Origin: Bin87 sp965220105
Lineage (GTDB): Bacteria > Chloroflexota > Dehalococcoidia > Lucifugimonadales > UBA3495
Assembly (NCBI GenBank): GCA_965220105.1
Contig: OZ244811.1
Location: 3,906,001 to 3,970,000, forward strand
Direction: 5' to 3'
Length of the DNA: 64,000 nucleotides
Positions within the stretch are counted from its first letter, which is position 1, and every line of letters starts with the position of its first letter. Under the pieces are notes generated by a model, which saw nothing but the letters and a program-made list of their open reading frames with translations, was not told the origin of the DNA and ran no database searches. Below, piece by piece: positions 32,669 to 41,298 of the stretch. Made by a program: the position numbers and the translations under genes.

Positions 32669-34672
32669 ATGGCGGAACAAGGTGGATTCACCTTGGATGA
32701 TGGGGCCGGGTTGCGCGTGGTCAGCGCCCGGGCGATTGACCAGCGCAAGTTTGACTGGAGCCTGTTTTAGGGGTACGACAAGCTACGGGTATTGACTTAT
32801 TCCGCCAGTATTCCGGCGATAGTCAGGATGCTGGATCAATTCGGCTTTAGGGAGTTTGAGTGCGTATTCGGCTCAGAAGCCACAATGAGGGACGTGAAAT
32901 ACATCCTCGCCTTCCAACAGGTAGCGGTAGGCGACGTTCGAGCTGCGATCATGGGCTTGAAGGACGAACGGCACACTCGCATTTTGAGCGAAGTGAGGAC
33001 GGGTCGTGCTCGGTTCAGGGTGTTGCGCCAGTCGGTTGCCCACGCCAAGTTGTACCTCCTGGAAAATTCCGCAACCGGCCATAACCGGGTGATCATTGGA
33101 TCGGCTAATTTATCGGAGCGGGCGTTTTCCGGGTTCCAACCGGAGACCCTGGTGAAATTTGATGATGACGAGTTGGCCTGGGAGCACTACACGCAGATGT
33201 ACGATCACATACGGGATTCCGCCTCGGACGAAATACCGTTGCCGGAAGACCGAATTGTGGAAAAGGATATTGAACTGGAGGAAGTGCCGGCCATCGCGGA
33301 TGGCGCGACCAACCTGGTGATCGACCAGGTGCATGCTGAAGAGTTGACCGTCAGCGTGGCGGTGCAGGTGGAACGCATCGAGAAACTGGCCGTTGCATTG
33401 GAGCCGAAGATTTCTGCGGTGGCTCCGCCCTTTCGCGGCGGAGTTCAGCGGATAACTCCCCAGGTCAAACGGGAGATCAGCAGGATCAAGCTAGTAAAGT
33501 CGGCGGATGAAGCCGACAACCGTTATTTGTCCATCAATCGATCGCAAGGCACGGCGATATTGAACGGGGAGTCGTTCTCCCTGGAATTCGATGAAGGGCT
33601 GGCGCGCTCAGACGCGCGAATCATGGCGGAATATTTCCGGAATTTTGAGAATTTTGAGGGCGATGTCGGCCGGTTGCAACGAGACTACTTCATCCTTTGG
33701 TCATGGATGTATTTCTCGCCATTCATGTGCGATGTGAGGTCCCTGGCTCTGATCAGAGGGAAGGACGTCATACGCTATCCTTCATTCACCATCGTGTTCG
33801 GCAAATCCAACTGCGGGAAAACCAGCCTGGTTGATACGTTGATGACATCCATGCTCGGGAGGGCGCACAACGTAGAGAAGGCCAATTTTACGGCGGCGCG
33901 GTTGCGGGCTCTGCAACAGGGGTTCAAACGGCACCCGGTGGTATTCGACGACATTGGCGGGCGGGCTTTCCGCCATTATGGAAGCGACATGATCAAGGAC
34001 GAATTGTTACCTCCGGTGGCGGAATACCCCGGATTTGTACTGTCCATGAACCGGCAACCCAAATCATTTCCCGATGAAATAGTGAAGCGTTCGCTGATGA
34101 TCTACACGACGACTGCCCTCCCGCAATATGACGAAGAATTGAGGCAGCGCATGGATGACCGGATCAAAGCGGTGGGTGAAGGGTTGTCGGGCCACCTTTA
34201 CAAACGATACCTCCGGGAAATTCTGGATCAACTGGAGGAGGAGCCATTGCCCGATGACTGGCTGCTCCTATCGTCAGCAACGATAGCGCGAATCATCGGC
34301 GATTCGACCAACTCGTCCGGGGAAGCCTGGTGTGTGCCAACGACCTGGCTGGACTATGCCAACAAGCGGTATGACCGGATCAAAGACCGTTTGAGCGGAC
34401 TGCTTCGACCGTCGGCGATGGCTGGCCACGAAGGGGAAACGCCCAATGGGTGGGCGGTGGAGAACGACCGGATTATTGTATGGGAGCAGCGGGATGCGTT
34501 TGGTCGGCGCGGTTTTGATTGGGAAGACGTTCCTTCCACGCTGGTAGACGAAGATGCCAGCGGCGGCAACCGGACGGTGTTGCACAAGGCTCAATTGGAG
34601 GAATTTCTGGACCGCAAATTTCGGCCTCGACGCACGGGCCTGTTCGCCCGGATTGGATTGCGGAGCGGATAG
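32669..34672 (+). CDS. PLD-nuclease/P-loop ATPase fusion with an in-frame TAG
   Basis: Large protein read from ATG 32669 (GGAGG seven bases upstream), but codon 34 is TAG (32768-32770). Reading resumes in the same frame as GYDKLRVLTYSASIPAIVRML, so the two parts were one gene. A shorter start is TTG 32792 (626 residues). In that numbering, residues 82-112 form one phospholipase-D-like motif (HAKLYLL, then GSANLSE: His84, Lys86, Asn106). Residues about 330-440 are a P-loop ATPase with Walker A GKSNCGKTS (337-345), Walker B VVFDD and Arg433 as possible finger. No downstream partner gene. Codon use and GC differ from the flanking RdhA-like genes, so transfer is likely. A defence or plasmid-type role is inferred, not shown. 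Confidence 0.65.
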
Positions 34673-34692
34673 TTGCGCTGCGATCCGGTCTA

Positions 34693-34730
34693 AACCCGCA
34701 CCGGCGGGAGCGCTCCCGCCGGTGCGGGTT
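34693..34730. terminator. 38-bp perfect palindrome after the PLD-ATPase gene
   Basis: Perfect inverted repeat with 18-base arms (34693-34710, 34713-34730) meeting at CG; the core is GGCGGGAGCGCTCCCGCC. It lacks a T-run, so it may be a processing or rho-independent-like hairpin, or a recombination remnant. Confidence 0.6.
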
Positions 34731-34740
34731 GTTGACGCAG

Positions 34741-35336
34741 GTGTTGCGACCGCACTCCCCGGCGCCGTTGCGGTACGGCGCGGTGCAAGGGTTTGGTCCT
34801 CTGCTGGAAAGCCTGGCCGGATATCTCTCAACCCGGGACGCAACCGCCAGCTCCGGGTGTTGGAACTGGCCCAGCGTTTTGGCTTCATGGTGCCGGCCGA
34901 CGAGGTGCACCAACTGCTGCACTACGGCCCGTCGCCGCCATTGGCCGTGTTGGATAATTCCGTAGCTGGATGCGTTATATCGCTGGGTTCCTTCTCGAAG
35001 ATACTTGCTCCGGGGCTGCGCCTGGGCTGGAATAATGCGGCGCCACTGATCATCAGCCGGTTTGTGGATGCCGGGGTCGCGTTCAGTGGGGGCGGGTTGA
35101 ATACTTTACCGCTGCTCTGGCGCACGCGACGCTGGCACAGGGCCTGCTCGATAAGAACATCGCTGCCGGCGGCGCTGGGGGCCGGGGTGGCGTACCGTCC
35201 GGGTACGGCGTTTTCGTCGACCGGCGCCTTCTCCGACGCGCTGCGGATCAGCATATCGCTGTGCGAGACCAAGGAGTTGGTCGGAGGCGTGCGGCGGTTG
35301 GGCACGGCTATCCACGCCCACCTCCCCGGAAACTGA
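34741..35336 (+). pseudogene. Decayed PLP-dependent aminotransferase (MocR/2-aminoadipate aminotransferase type)
   Basis: Fragments of a class I/II aminotransferase lie in two frames. LRYGAVQGFGPLLESLAGYLSTRD is in one frame up to about 34840. Then, in another frame, come RVLELAQRFGFMVPADEVHQLLHYG and the PLP-lysine segment VISLGSFSKILAPGLRLGW (34964-35035), and a later C-terminal part ending about 35333 with SDALRISISLCETKELVGGVRRL. The central ~110 residues are missing at the frame junction. No start codon or Shine-Dalgarno fits. It is therefore a pseudogene with an internal deletion and frameshift. Confidence 0.75.
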
Positions 35337-36121
35337 CGGCATCCGGTTGGTGATTGATCCGAAACCGGCGGAAACGGTCCCAACCAATTCCGGTGGTCGG
35401 CCGCCGGATTGCCGCTGGCAGAACGGCCAATTTAGAGCCTCAGACCGTGGCACCGACCGGGCCATTTGGAATGGGTCGAGAGTTTATTGATGCGCTCGCG
35501 AAACTGGCATGTTTTCCGGATTTAAGCATCCGCATATTTGGTTTGGCCAATGTCGCAGGATATTTGCTGCGTGTGCCCGATATCGAAACGCCGGTGGCCC
35601 TCGACGGCTGGTGCGTACCGAAGTAGCGACCATCGGTCATTCGGCGGGCGTGCGTGGCTCGATTGACTGCTGGCCGAAGGTTGCACCATGGGTTCCGTCG
35701 GGACAATGGCCCGACCGGACCCGGCGCTTCAGCGACCGTTGCGCTGGCTTTTTTGCGGTGATGGGGTGACGCTGAAGCCATATCCAGAAACCTGCAACGC
35801 GTCGGGAACTGTGGTGTTGGAGTGCGGGGATGGTCGCGGGCCTTGACGACGAATGTTAAGGAACCCTCATGTCGACCTGGCATGGTGGCGTTGCGTAATA
35901 TTGATTACGGCTGGATGCATCGCCTTGGTCCGGCTCTGGCTGGTGTCCGTCGTATCGGGACAACGGCAACGCATTGCGCGCTGCTGCGAGGTCGAAGCAG
36001 TCGGGGGGGACGGTTTCAGGACGGGAGGTGGGAGGTGCAATCGGTTGCCTGGAAGGCAATATTGCTATTTGACCATAATCATCATCACTCCGGGGAATAT
36101 GATGATTTAGTGGGTAGAGTA
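35337..36121. other. Non-coding, decayed stretch
   Basis: About 785 bp with no credible gene. A weak hairpin plus T-run is at 35730-35754 (CAGCG/CGCTG then TTTTTT), and inverted CGGCGCTTCAGCG/CGCTGAAGCC flanks it. Short open frames here have no recognisable motifs. It looks like degenerate DNA between the aminotransferase remnant and the second RdhA-like gene. Confidence 0.5.
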
Positions 36122-36150
36122 TTGACAATGAATGGTCGTCGGGTTATCGT
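36122..36150 (+). promoter_or_regulatory. Sigma70-type promoter of the second RdhA-like gene
   Basis: TTGACA at 36122-36127, 17-bp spacer, TATCGT at 36145-36150. The region around it also holds GTCGG/CCGAC as an inverted pair. The leader is about 40 bases and ends in AAAGGAGGAGG. Confidence 0.65.
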
Positions 36151-36196
36151 GGTTCAAATCCGACGCATCTACGCAATCCAACCAAAGGAGGAGGAT

Positions 36197-37471
36197 ATGC
36201 TAAAGATTGGTCATGAGGTACGGCGTCCTGGTAAGTATCTGGGCGACGCGCCTGTCACTATCCCGGTGCCGGAAGAGTTGGAGACGACTCCTGGTATCCC
36301 GTTGAACCAACGCGAGGTCGACTGGTACTCCCGCGAGTATCCGGTTGAGACCATGAACATCACCGAGCGAGCGTCTCGGGACTGGGCCAATACCATGCGC
36401 GATCAGCACGCCGAGATGCGTGAGATCCGCAAGGAGCACGACAAGCTGAATCGCAATCTGGTTATGGCCGCCCGCCTGACCGGTGAGCTCGAGCCCACGT
36501 CCGACGCCAGTGGCGCCGACGTATCCGAGCTGATCAAGCAGAAGTCCCGCGAGTTGGGCTTCGTCGAAGTTGGCATCACCGCGTTCGACATCCGCTACGT
36601 GTACCAGAGCAAGAAGGACTGGGTCCAGTTCCCCCATGTCGTCTGCCTGGCCTACGAGCAGGACTTCGAGCCCACCCAGACGATCCCCAGCATCGACGCT
36701 GAGATCGTGCACTCCAGCACGTACCGCACCGAAGGCGCGGCCGGCCTGGAGCTGGGTAACTTCATCCGTGGCCTAGGCTATCGCGCCCAGGTCCACAGTC
36801 CCAACGACAACACCGGCCCCTACATTCCGATGTTCGTGGCTGCCGGCCTGGGTTCGCTGGGCGCCTGCGGCTACCTGCTGACCCCCCACGTCGGCTCCCG
36901 CTGCCGCATCATGATGATCACCACCGACGCCAACGTCACCTATGACGAGCCCGTCGACTATGGTATCCATGCCTTCTGTCAGGTCTGCCAGGTCTGCGTG
37001 AACCGCTGCCCGGGCCGCGCCCTGATGCGCGACAAGATCTGGTGGCGTGGAATCGAAAAGAACAAGCTGTACTTCAAGCGCTGCCGCCCAGTCATGGCCC
37101 GCTACCTCGGTTGTGGCGTGTGCATGAAGGTCTGCCCGATCCAGAAGTATGGCATGAAGGCCACGATGGAGCACTACGCTGCCACCGGCCAGGTGCTGGG
37201 CAAGGGCACCCACGACCTTGAAGGTTACAACATCGAGGGCAAGGGTTACTTCGGTCCTGGCGAACTCCCGGTCTTCGAGCCCGGTTTCTTCGACATGCCT
37301 CATGGTGACACCGGCGAATGGGCCTTTGACCAGTTGAAGGATGCCGCCCGCGCCAATGGCAACGACGTCTCCGACGAAATGCTGGCCGAGTTCCGCAACC
37401 ACGTGGTCCGTGGCCTGAACCAGAGCACCGACAACGTCGACATGATGTACGAGGAGGAAGACTACATCTAA
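36197..37471 (+). CDS. RdhA-like Fe-S protein, second paralog
   Basis: 424-residue paralog of the protein at 31208, with the same Fe-S motifs (CQVCQVCVNRCPG and C-x9-CGVCMKVCP), the same VAAGLGSLGACGYLL corrinoid-domain segment and the same DYI terminus. ATG 36197 follows a strong AAAGGAGGAGG; the longer upstream frame from 35822 covers the promoter and is rejected. It also lacks a Tat leader and membrane-anchor partner. Roughly the C-terminal half is nearly identical to the first paralog even at DNA level, while the N-terminal part differs at many synonymous sites. A terminator follows. Confidence 0.75.
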   Translation: MLKIGHEVRRPGKYLGDAPVTIPVPEELETTPGIPLNQREVDWYSREYPVETMNITERASRDWANTMRDQHAEMREIRKEHDKLNRNLVMAARLTGELEPTSDASGADVSELIKQKSRELGFVEVGITAFDIRYVYQSKKDWVQFPHVVCLAYEQDFEPTQTIPSIDAEIVHSSTYRTEGAAGLELGNFIRGLGYRAQVHSPNDNTGPYIPMFVAAGLGSLGACGYLLTPHVGSRCRIMMITTDANVTYDEPVDYGIHAFCQVCQVCVNRCPGRALMRDKIWWRGIEKNKLYFKRCRPVMARYLGCGVCMKVCPIQKYGMKATMEHYAATGQVLGKGTHDLEGYNIEGKGYFGPGELPVFEPGFFDMPHGDTGEWAFDQLKDAARANGNDVSDEMLAEFRNHVVRGLNQSTDNVDMMYEEEDYI

Positions 37472-37517
37472 ACGGTGTAGCCAACCGAATCGGTCGGTTC
37501 TTCGGAACGGACTCAGC

Positions 37518-37541
37518 GGGGGAGGGTGAAAACCCTCCCCC
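37518..37541 (+). terminator. Intrinsic terminator after the second RdhA-like gene
   Basis: Arms GGGGGAGGG (37518-37526) and CCCTCCCCC (37533-37541) around TGAAAA, followed by AATTATTTT. Confidence 0.85.
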
Positions 37542-37579
37542 AATTATTTTGGCACACGGTTGGCCGACCTCCACACGGC

Positions 37580-37612
37580 GGCAAAAAAATGGGGCGACCA
37601 ACCGGTCGCCCC
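37580..37612 (-). terminator. GGGGCGACC-family hairpin, terminator of the TIR gene
   Basis: Arms GGGGCGACC (37591-37599) and GGTCGCCCC (37604-37612); read on the minus strand the hairpin is followed by ATTTTTTTGC. It belongs to the same repeat family as 43522-43547. Confidence 0.75.
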
Positions 37613-37641
37613 TAAATTCGGCGCGCCGTGGTTGTTGGCGC

Positions 37642-38925
37642 TCAGAGTTGCAATGTCCTGGGGTCGACCTCCCGCCGGGGCGGCGCGCCGGCACTGTTGG
37701 GCTGGTCTTCGCGGAGGTTTTCCGCCAGTTCGGCCAGGGCGGCCTGGTATTCGGGGGTGTTTTCCGGTTGACCGGTCAGGTCGAACACCCGAAGTTCTTC
37801 GGCCATCAGCCGGGCGGCGCGGTTGCGGCCGGCGCCGATGATGCCGTCGGCATCGACCAGGAACAAGAGCCAACGATCGGTAGTCTTGCCGCCCTCCTGA
37901 GCGGCGGTGATGTCATTGCGGACGGTTTCGCTGTCGAGGCCGGCGGCGGTGCAGATGACGATGAGGCGGTCGTAGTGGCGCACCCACCGCTCGATCTCTT
38001 CCTCGCCGGAAGTGGCGCGTCGGTCGACCAGGGGGTTGCCACGGAAACCTTCGGCGAAAACCCAGCTGCGTATGCCCTGGGCGCGCAGGCTCTGTTCCAG
38101 TTGGCGGGCGAAGCCGATGTCGGCGCTGGCGCAGGAGATGTGTACCTCGACGGTGGTTATGGTGGCGTCGGCGACGGCTCCCTGGAAACCGGATGCGAAC
38201 AAGGGTAGCCCGGACCCCAGGAAGAAGGACTCGGGCAATACGCCGCCGGAGCGGAGCAAGGTGTCCAGGCCGATGGTGCTGGGGGCGTCGTGACGGATGC
38301 TATCGAGGCCGACGGCGCCGCCGAGGGCGCAGTTCTGGAACACGGTGTAACCGATGATGCAGTCGCGGAAATCGGCTTCGTCGGTGGCGGTGTCGTTGAG
38401 CACGGCCTCGTAGAAATCGGCGCCGCTGAGGATAGCGCCGGCGAGGTTGGTGCGTGACAGGTTGGCGCCGTTGAAACTGGCGCCGGTCAGGTTGGCTCCG
38501 GAAAAGTTGGCGCGGTCGAGGTTGGCGCGGTCGAGGTTGGCGTTGGTCAGGTCGGCGCCGGAGAGGTTGGCCTCGGACAGGGTACCCCGGTCCAGGTTGA
38601 TGCCGGAGAGGTTGGCGCCGCGGAGGTCAGCGCCGCGCATGTTTGCGCCGGGGGCGAGGGAACGGCTCAGGTCCGCTTCGCGCAGGTCGGCCCGGTACAG
38701 GTGGGCGTCGTTGAGGTAGCTGTTGGCCAGGTTGCCTCGGCGGATCATGGCGCCCATGAAGTCGGCGTTTCGCAAATCGGCGCCGCGCAGGTCGACCATG
38801 GGGATACGGGCGTGGCTCATGTAACCTGCGTTCAAATCCATCGAACGGTTAGGGTTTTCTTCGCGCCACGCGGCCACGGCGTCGCGCCCTCGCTTCACTA
38901 TCTGGACCAGTTCGATGTCGGCCAT
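37642..38925 (-). CDS. Pentapeptide-repeat/TIR-domain fusion protein
   Basis: 427-residue protein. Residues about 43-195 form pentapeptide repeats (A(D/N)Lxx), a right-handed quadrilateral helix. A linker with GLDSIRHDAPSTIGLDTLLRSGGVLPESFFLGSGLP (206-241) follows, of a kind seen in other pentapeptide-TIR fusions. Residues about 258-375 are a TIR domain (VEVHISCASADIGFARQLEQSLRAQGIRSWVF). At the site of the catalytic Glu of NADase TIRs (SEWVRREI-type) it has SETVRNDI, so Asp338 replaces Glu. GGAG precedes ATG 38925 by eight bases. Role unknown: signalling or defence are the usual guesses. Confidence 0.88.
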   Translation of the reverse strand: MADIELVQIVKRGRDAVAAWREENPNRSMDLNAGYMSHARIPMVDLRGADLRNADFMGAMIRRGNLANSYLNDAHLYRADLREADLSRSLAPGANMRGADLRGANLSGINLDRGTLSEANLSGADLTNANLDRANLDRANFSGANLTGASFNGANLSRTNLAGAILSGADFYEAVLNDTATDEADFRDCIIGYTVFQNCALGGAVGLDSIRHDAPSTIGLDTLLRSGGVLPESFFLGSGLPLFASGFQGAVADATITTVEVHISCASADIGFARQLEQSLRAQGIRSWVFAEGFRGNPLVDRRATSGEEEIERWVRHYDRLIVICTAAGLDSETVRNDITAAQEGGKTTDRWLLFLVDADGIIGAGRNRAARLMAEELRVFDLTGQPENTPEYQAALAELAENLREDQPNSAGAPPRREVDPRTLQL

Positions 38926-39029
38926 AATCAAGTCTCCATTAGGATGTCGGCGCCGATTTTAGCATAGGGCTGAACGGCGGCGCTAACAGTGTGGGGTGGT
39001 TTAATGACGGCGGTGGTCATGCCTGAATC

Positions 39030-39064
39030 GGGATTGCCACGTCGCTTCGCTCCTCGCAATGACA
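39030..39064. repeat. Single arm of the dispersed ATTGCCAC element
   Basis: GGATTGCCACGTCGCTTCGC followed by TCCTCGCAATGACA; only one arm remains. Confidence 0.7.
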
Positions 39065-39085
39065 AGTTAAATTTCAGCATTCCGC

Positions 39086-40174
39086 TCATTCAACGCGATA
39101 ACGACGGCAGGCGTCTTCATCCAGTTCGACGCCGAGACCGGGCGCGGTGGGCGCCAGGAGGCATCCGTCCTGCAAGGTGAGGCGGTTGGTGAAGATGGGT
39201 TCGGAGCGGGGCATGAATTCCACCAGGGAAGCGTTGGGGATGGCGGCCAGCAGGTGGGTGTGTACTTCGGGAACGACGTGACCGGCGACGGGTATGCCGT
39301 GGGATTCGGCCAGGGCAGCAATCTTCATCCAGGGAGTGATGCCGCCGGCCCGGGCGACGTCGATAATGGCGACATCAACGGCGCGGGCTTCCAGGGTGCG
39401 GCGGAACGGGTCGAGGCCGTACAGCCGTTCGCCGGCGGCGACGGTAACGTCCAGGGCTGTGGCCAGTCGGGCCAGGCCGTCGATGCGTTGGTGATTCACC
39501 GGATCTTCCAGCCAGATGATGCCGGCTTCCTGGAGGGCGCGTCCGGTAGCGGAGGCCTGGGCTTCGTCCCAGCTCTCGGTGCCGTCGACCATGATGCCGA
39601 CATTGGGACCGACGGCGTCCCGAACGGCGCGGACGCGGTTCGCTTCGTCGTCGGGGGCGCCGCCGGCGCCGAGGCGCAGCTTAATCTTGTCGTAGCCAGC
39701 GTCAACGTGGACGCGGGCGGAGGCCTGGAGGTCTTCGATGGGCATACTGTACCAGAGACCGTCGCTGGCGTAGGCGGGAACCCGGTCGGAGGCGGCGCCA
39801 AGCAGACGAAAGAGGGGGACGCCCAAGGTCTTGCCGGCGGCGTCCCACTGGGCGATGTCCAGTGCGGACATGGCCATGGTCGCCATGCCGCCGGGGCCGA
39901 CCCAGTTGGCGGCGCGGGACATGCGCTGATAGGTGGCCTCGTGGTCGAGGACGTTCATGCCGACTAGCAAGTCGCCCAACTCGGCGGCGGCGGATGCCAT
40001 GGCGCGCACCAAGCTGCCCCGATTGGCGACCACCCAGCCAACGCCCTCAATGCCATCGTCGGTATGCAGGCGTGCCAGAATATGCCAATTGCTGGCCACG
40101 TCGTGGCCGGCGACGGTGTATTCAAGGGAAACCGGGGTTTCCAACACCTCTACGGAGACGCTATCAATAACCAT
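39086..40174 (-). CDS. Mandelate racemase/muconate lactonizing enzyme-family protein
   Basis: Enolase-superfamily enzyme, 362 residues, which abstracts a proton alpha to a carboxylate. The N-terminal capping domain starts MVIDSVSVEVLETPVSLEYTVAGH. The barrel has KIKLRLG (catalytic Lys), Mg2+ ligands in IMVDGTESW, IWLEDPV and VAAGERLYG, and a His in AGHVVPEVH. The first ligand region reads DGT rather than the usual DAN, a small variation. ATG 40174 is preceded by AAGGACGAAGG. SAR202-type genomes are known for many paralogs of this family. Substrate unknown (sugar acid, mandelate-like or muconate). Confidence 0.9.
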   Translation of the reverse strand: MVIDSVSVEVLETPVSLEYTVAGHDVASNWHILARLHTDDGIEGVGWVVANRGSLVRAMASAAAELGDLLVGMNVLDHEATYQRMSRAANWVGPGGMATMAMSALDIAQWDAAGKTLGVPLFRLLGAASDRVPAYASDGLWYSMPIEDLQASARVHVDAGYDKIKLRLGAGGAPDDEANRVRAVRDAVGPNVGIMVDGTESWDEAQASATGRALQEAGIIWLEDPVNHQRIDGLARLATALDVTVAAGERLYGLDPFRRTLEARAVDVAIIDVARAGGITPWMKIAALAESHGIPVAGHVVPEVHTHLLAAIPNASLVEFMPRSEPIFTNRLTLQDGCLLAPTAPGLGVELDEDACRRYRVE

Positions 40175-40441
40175 GGCCTTCGTCCTTCCCGGCGAGCGTG
40201 GCCGGGAGACCGGGAGTTGATGCTGATTATACGCCTCGAACCGCCCCGGAGAGCGGAGAATCACGCCGAACCGCGGGACGTCGCGAACCTGATTATCGAG
40301 TTTGGCTGAAGTTCGTGCACCGGGCGGCGACGCAAACCAAAGGCCCTATGCGGCCATCGGGATGGTTTGCCGGGCTTCGGGGCAGCCCGTATAATGCCGG
40401 CGACCGGCACTGTGGTTAGTTCAATTGCGGGAAAGCTGGAA

Positions 40442-41296
40442 ATGCTGCTTACGATAGACATCGGCAATACCGCGGTTACCATCGGCGTTTTCCGGGATGA
40501 CGCGGGTAACGCGGTTGAACCCAACGGCGCCGGTCCTGCGGCTCGGCTGCTCACGACGCTGCGGGTGGCGACCGATTCACGCCGATTGGCCGATGAATAC
40601 GGGATACTGCTGAAGAACCTACTGGAGTTCCGGGGCATCGCCACCCGGGACATCTCGGCGGCGTGCATCTGCTCGGTAGTACCACCGTTGACCGGCATGT
40701 TTGAAGAGGTGTGCCGAAGCTTCTTCGGGGTAACGCCCCTGCTGGTCACCTCCGAGCTGGACCTGGGGATGCCGATCCGCTACGACAACCCGCGGGACGT
40801 TGGCGCCGACCGCATCGTGGACGCGGTTGCCGCGGTTGAGCTGTACGGTGCGCCGGTGGTGGTGGTGGACCTGGGCACGGCCACGGTATTCGATGCCGTT
40901 TCCCGGGATCGGGAATACCTGGGCGGGGCCATCGCTCCCGGTATCAACCTGTCGGCGGACGCGCTCTACTACAACACTTCGCAATTGCGGCGGGTAGAGC
41001 TGGTTGCGCCGGAGCAGGCCGTGGGGCGGAACACTACCACAGCGCTGCAATCCGGCATCGTGTTGGGTTATGCCGGGTTGGTAACCAGCATGGTGGAGCG
41101 GTTCAAGGCCGAGATTGGGGCGGATGCCAAGGTTGTGGGGACGGGCGGCCTGGTAACGGTCATCGCGGAACACGCTCCCATATTCGACGACATCAACCAG
41201 GAATTGACCCTGGTGGGACTTGACCTCATTTATCGGCGGAACGCCGGTCGCATTGAAGCGGAGCAGGCGTCTGCCGAACGGGTATCGGGAGATTGA
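40442..41296 (+). CDS. coaX: Type III pantothenate kinase
   Basis: First step of CoA synthesis: phosphorylates pantothenate with ATP. The 284-residue ASKHA-fold protein has the phosphate-1 loop LLTIDIGNTAVTIGVF at its N-terminus, NPRDVGADRIVDAVAAVELYGAPVVVVDLGTATVFDAV (with the catalytic Asp in GADR), and GGAIAPGINLSADALYYNTSQL. Start set at ATG 40442, which fits family N-termini. Stop is four bases before the CoaBC start region, so the two genes form one operon for successive CoA steps. Confidence 0.95.
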   Translation: MLLTIDIGNTAVTIGVFRDDAGNAVEPNGAGPAARLLTTLRVATDSRRLADEYGILLKNLLEFRGIATRDISAACICSVVPPLTGMFEEVCRSFFGVTPLLVTSELDLGMPIRYDNPRDVGADRIVDAVAAVELYGAPVVVVDLGTATVFDAVSRDREYLGGAIAPGINLSADALYYNTSQLRRVELVAPEQAVGRNTTTALQSGIVLGYAGLVTSMVERFKAEIGADAKVVGTGGLVTVIAEHAPIFDDINQELTLVGLDLIYRRNAGRIEAEQASAERVSGD

Positions 41297-41298
41297 AG

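Noticed and set aside
32768..32770. Pyrrolysine or selenocysteine recoding at the in-frame TAG
   Set aside because: No PYLIS-like structure or pyl genes are seen, and TAG does not encode selenocysteine; nonsense mutation is simpler. Not excluded by sequence alone.
36107..36180. tRNA-like pieces (GTGGGTAGAG and GGTTCAAATCC) upstream of the second RdhA-like gene
   Set aside because: The acceptor arms do not pair, the T stem has mismatches and the anticodon stem is only about three pairs; at best a tRNA remnant overlapping the promoter.
35822..36196. In-frame extension upstream of the second RdhA-like gene
   Set aside because: It covers a promoter and a strong AAAGGAGGAGG site, and the first paralog begins with the same MLKIGHEV at the chosen ATG.
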